DNA of 19,826 nt. Source: an uncultured Methanomassiliicoccales archaeon (GTDB lineage: Archaea; Thermoplasmatota; Thermoplasmata; Methanomassiliicoccales; Methanomethylophilaceae). Positions within the stretch are counted from its first letter, which is position 1, and each line of letters opens with the position of its first letter. Location of the stretch: NCBI GenBank assembly GCA_934234005.1, contig CAKQHC010000017.1, forward strand, positions 1-19,826, read 5' to 3'. The notes beneath the pieces are model-generated. The model was given only the letters and a program-made list of their open reading frames with translations. It did not search any database and was not told the DNA's origin. Position numbers and translations under genes: made by a program. Positions 19,388 through 19,826 of the stretch are shown here, one piece after another.

Positions 19388-19826
19388 ATGCTAGACGCAA
19401 AAGGTGCGGATTTCAGCAAAGTTCTGACCCGCTACGATATTAAACTCGAGGTTACAGATTCCCCCGAGGAACTCGCAAAGAAAATGCTTCCTACCGATGA
19501 AGTTTTCCACAAGGTAGCAGAAGAAGTTATGTTCAAGAGATTCAAGACCGTCGGACCCGTCGTTATGGAGGCCCTCAAATCCAGGAACCCCCTCGACGTC
19601 ATCAACAACGGACTTGTCGCAGGAATGGAGATCGTTGCAAAACTGTACGCAGACCATGTCTACTACCTGCCCGACATCATGATGGCCGCTAAGACCATGG
19701 AAATCGGAATCGCTCTCGCAGAGAAACAGGTCCCCGGAGGAAGAGAGTCCAAAGGAACCGTTATCATGCACGCAGCCGAGGGAGACCCCCACGACATCGG
19801 AAAGAACATCGCAGCCGTTATGATGA
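19388..19826 (+). CDS. mtaC: Methanol-specific corrinoid protein MtaC (partial, 5' part)
   Basis: 146 residues are visible; the gene runs off the window. The protein carries the corrinoid that accepts the methyl group of methanol from MtaB and passes it to MtaA for coenzyme M methylation. Residues 1-115 match the helical cap of MtaC, especially the N-terminal 'SKVLTRYDIKLE' and 'SPEELAKKMLPTDE', which favour methanol over methylamine corrinoid proteins. Residues 123-146 enter the B12-binding domain with 'EGDPHDIGKNI', where His135 is the expected lower cobalt ligand. GAGGAGAT lies 5 nt before ATG 19388. Codon choice (GTC, CTC, ATC, CCC, GGA) is strikingly uniform compared with the rest of the window, as expected of a highly expressed gene. 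mtaB is expected next, beyond the window. Confidence 0.92.
   Translation, partial: MLDAKGADFSKVLTRYDIKLEVTDSPEELAKKMLPTDEVFHKVAEEVMFKRFKTVGPVVMEALKSRNPLDVINNGLVAGMEIVAKLYADHVYYLPDIMMAAKTMEIGIALAEKQVPGGRESKGTVIMHAAEGDPHDIGKNIAAVMM

Noticed and set aside
19391..19792. 133-codon frame antisense to mtaC
   Set aside because: Strongly biased codon use in mtaC leaves the reverse frame open; the translation is a Gly/Asp/Cys-rich shadow.

Overview
The window looks like a chromosomal segment of a methylotrophic, host-associated methanogenic archaeon, most likely of the order Methanomassiliicoccales. Evidence: an archaeal TATA-binding protein gene; TATA boxes about 25 nt upstream of predicted transcript starts, with several apparently leaderless genes; a RamA-type corrinoid reductive activase; and the start of a methanol-specific corrinoid protein gene (mtaC) at the right edge. 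Of 24 stop codons assigned here, 20 are TGA, 4 are TAA and none is TAG, which fits a genome that reserves UAG for pyrrolysine. Assignment to the order is inference.

Layout. 1-335: the end of a DUF2975-like membrane protein and its XRE regulator. 359-1107: TBP and tRNA-Cys(GCA), both on the minus strand. 1256-2071: a conserved archaeal protein of unknown function with C-terminal cysteines. 2092-3760: pyrD-pyrK (dihydroorotate dehydrogenase), divergent from a SufS-type cysteine desulfurase (3905-5110). About 4893-6301: a minus-strand set of a pilin-like protein and two related secreted small proteins, the last running antisense into the desulfurase gene. 6356-7358: low-molecular-weight phosphatase and ThpR. 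7448-7549: a 33-codon membrane micro-ORF. 7581-9383: a 600-residue Sel1-repeat protein. 9471-12283: a DUF362 ferredoxin-like protein, a SemiSWEET-like protein and an MFS transporter. 12470-12895: an S-adenosylmethionine decarboxylase-like protein.

13120-16012 is an ABC importer operon of the sulfonate/nitrate (SsuABC/TauABC) type. Its binding protein appears circularly permuted: the segment that normally begins the mature protein is at the C-terminus. 16153-18962 (minus) is a translationally coupled operon of a COG0523 GTPase, a histidine-rich protein and RamA. It diverges from mtaC across a roughly 425-nt control region carrying repeated ATCCA motifs, strong TATA boxes and a leader hairpin. 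Together these genes suggest a unit that handles metal for, and reductively activates, the corrinoid methyl-transfer system.

Most attractive for follow-up: the permuted binding protein, the GTPase/His-rich/RamA module with its divergent control region, the decarboxylase-like protein that keeps all catalytic residues but lacks the usual Glu before the pyruvoyl Ser, a 19-bp perfect dyad at 12362-12380, the paired secreted proteins with an antisense tail, and the 33-residue membrane micro-ORF.
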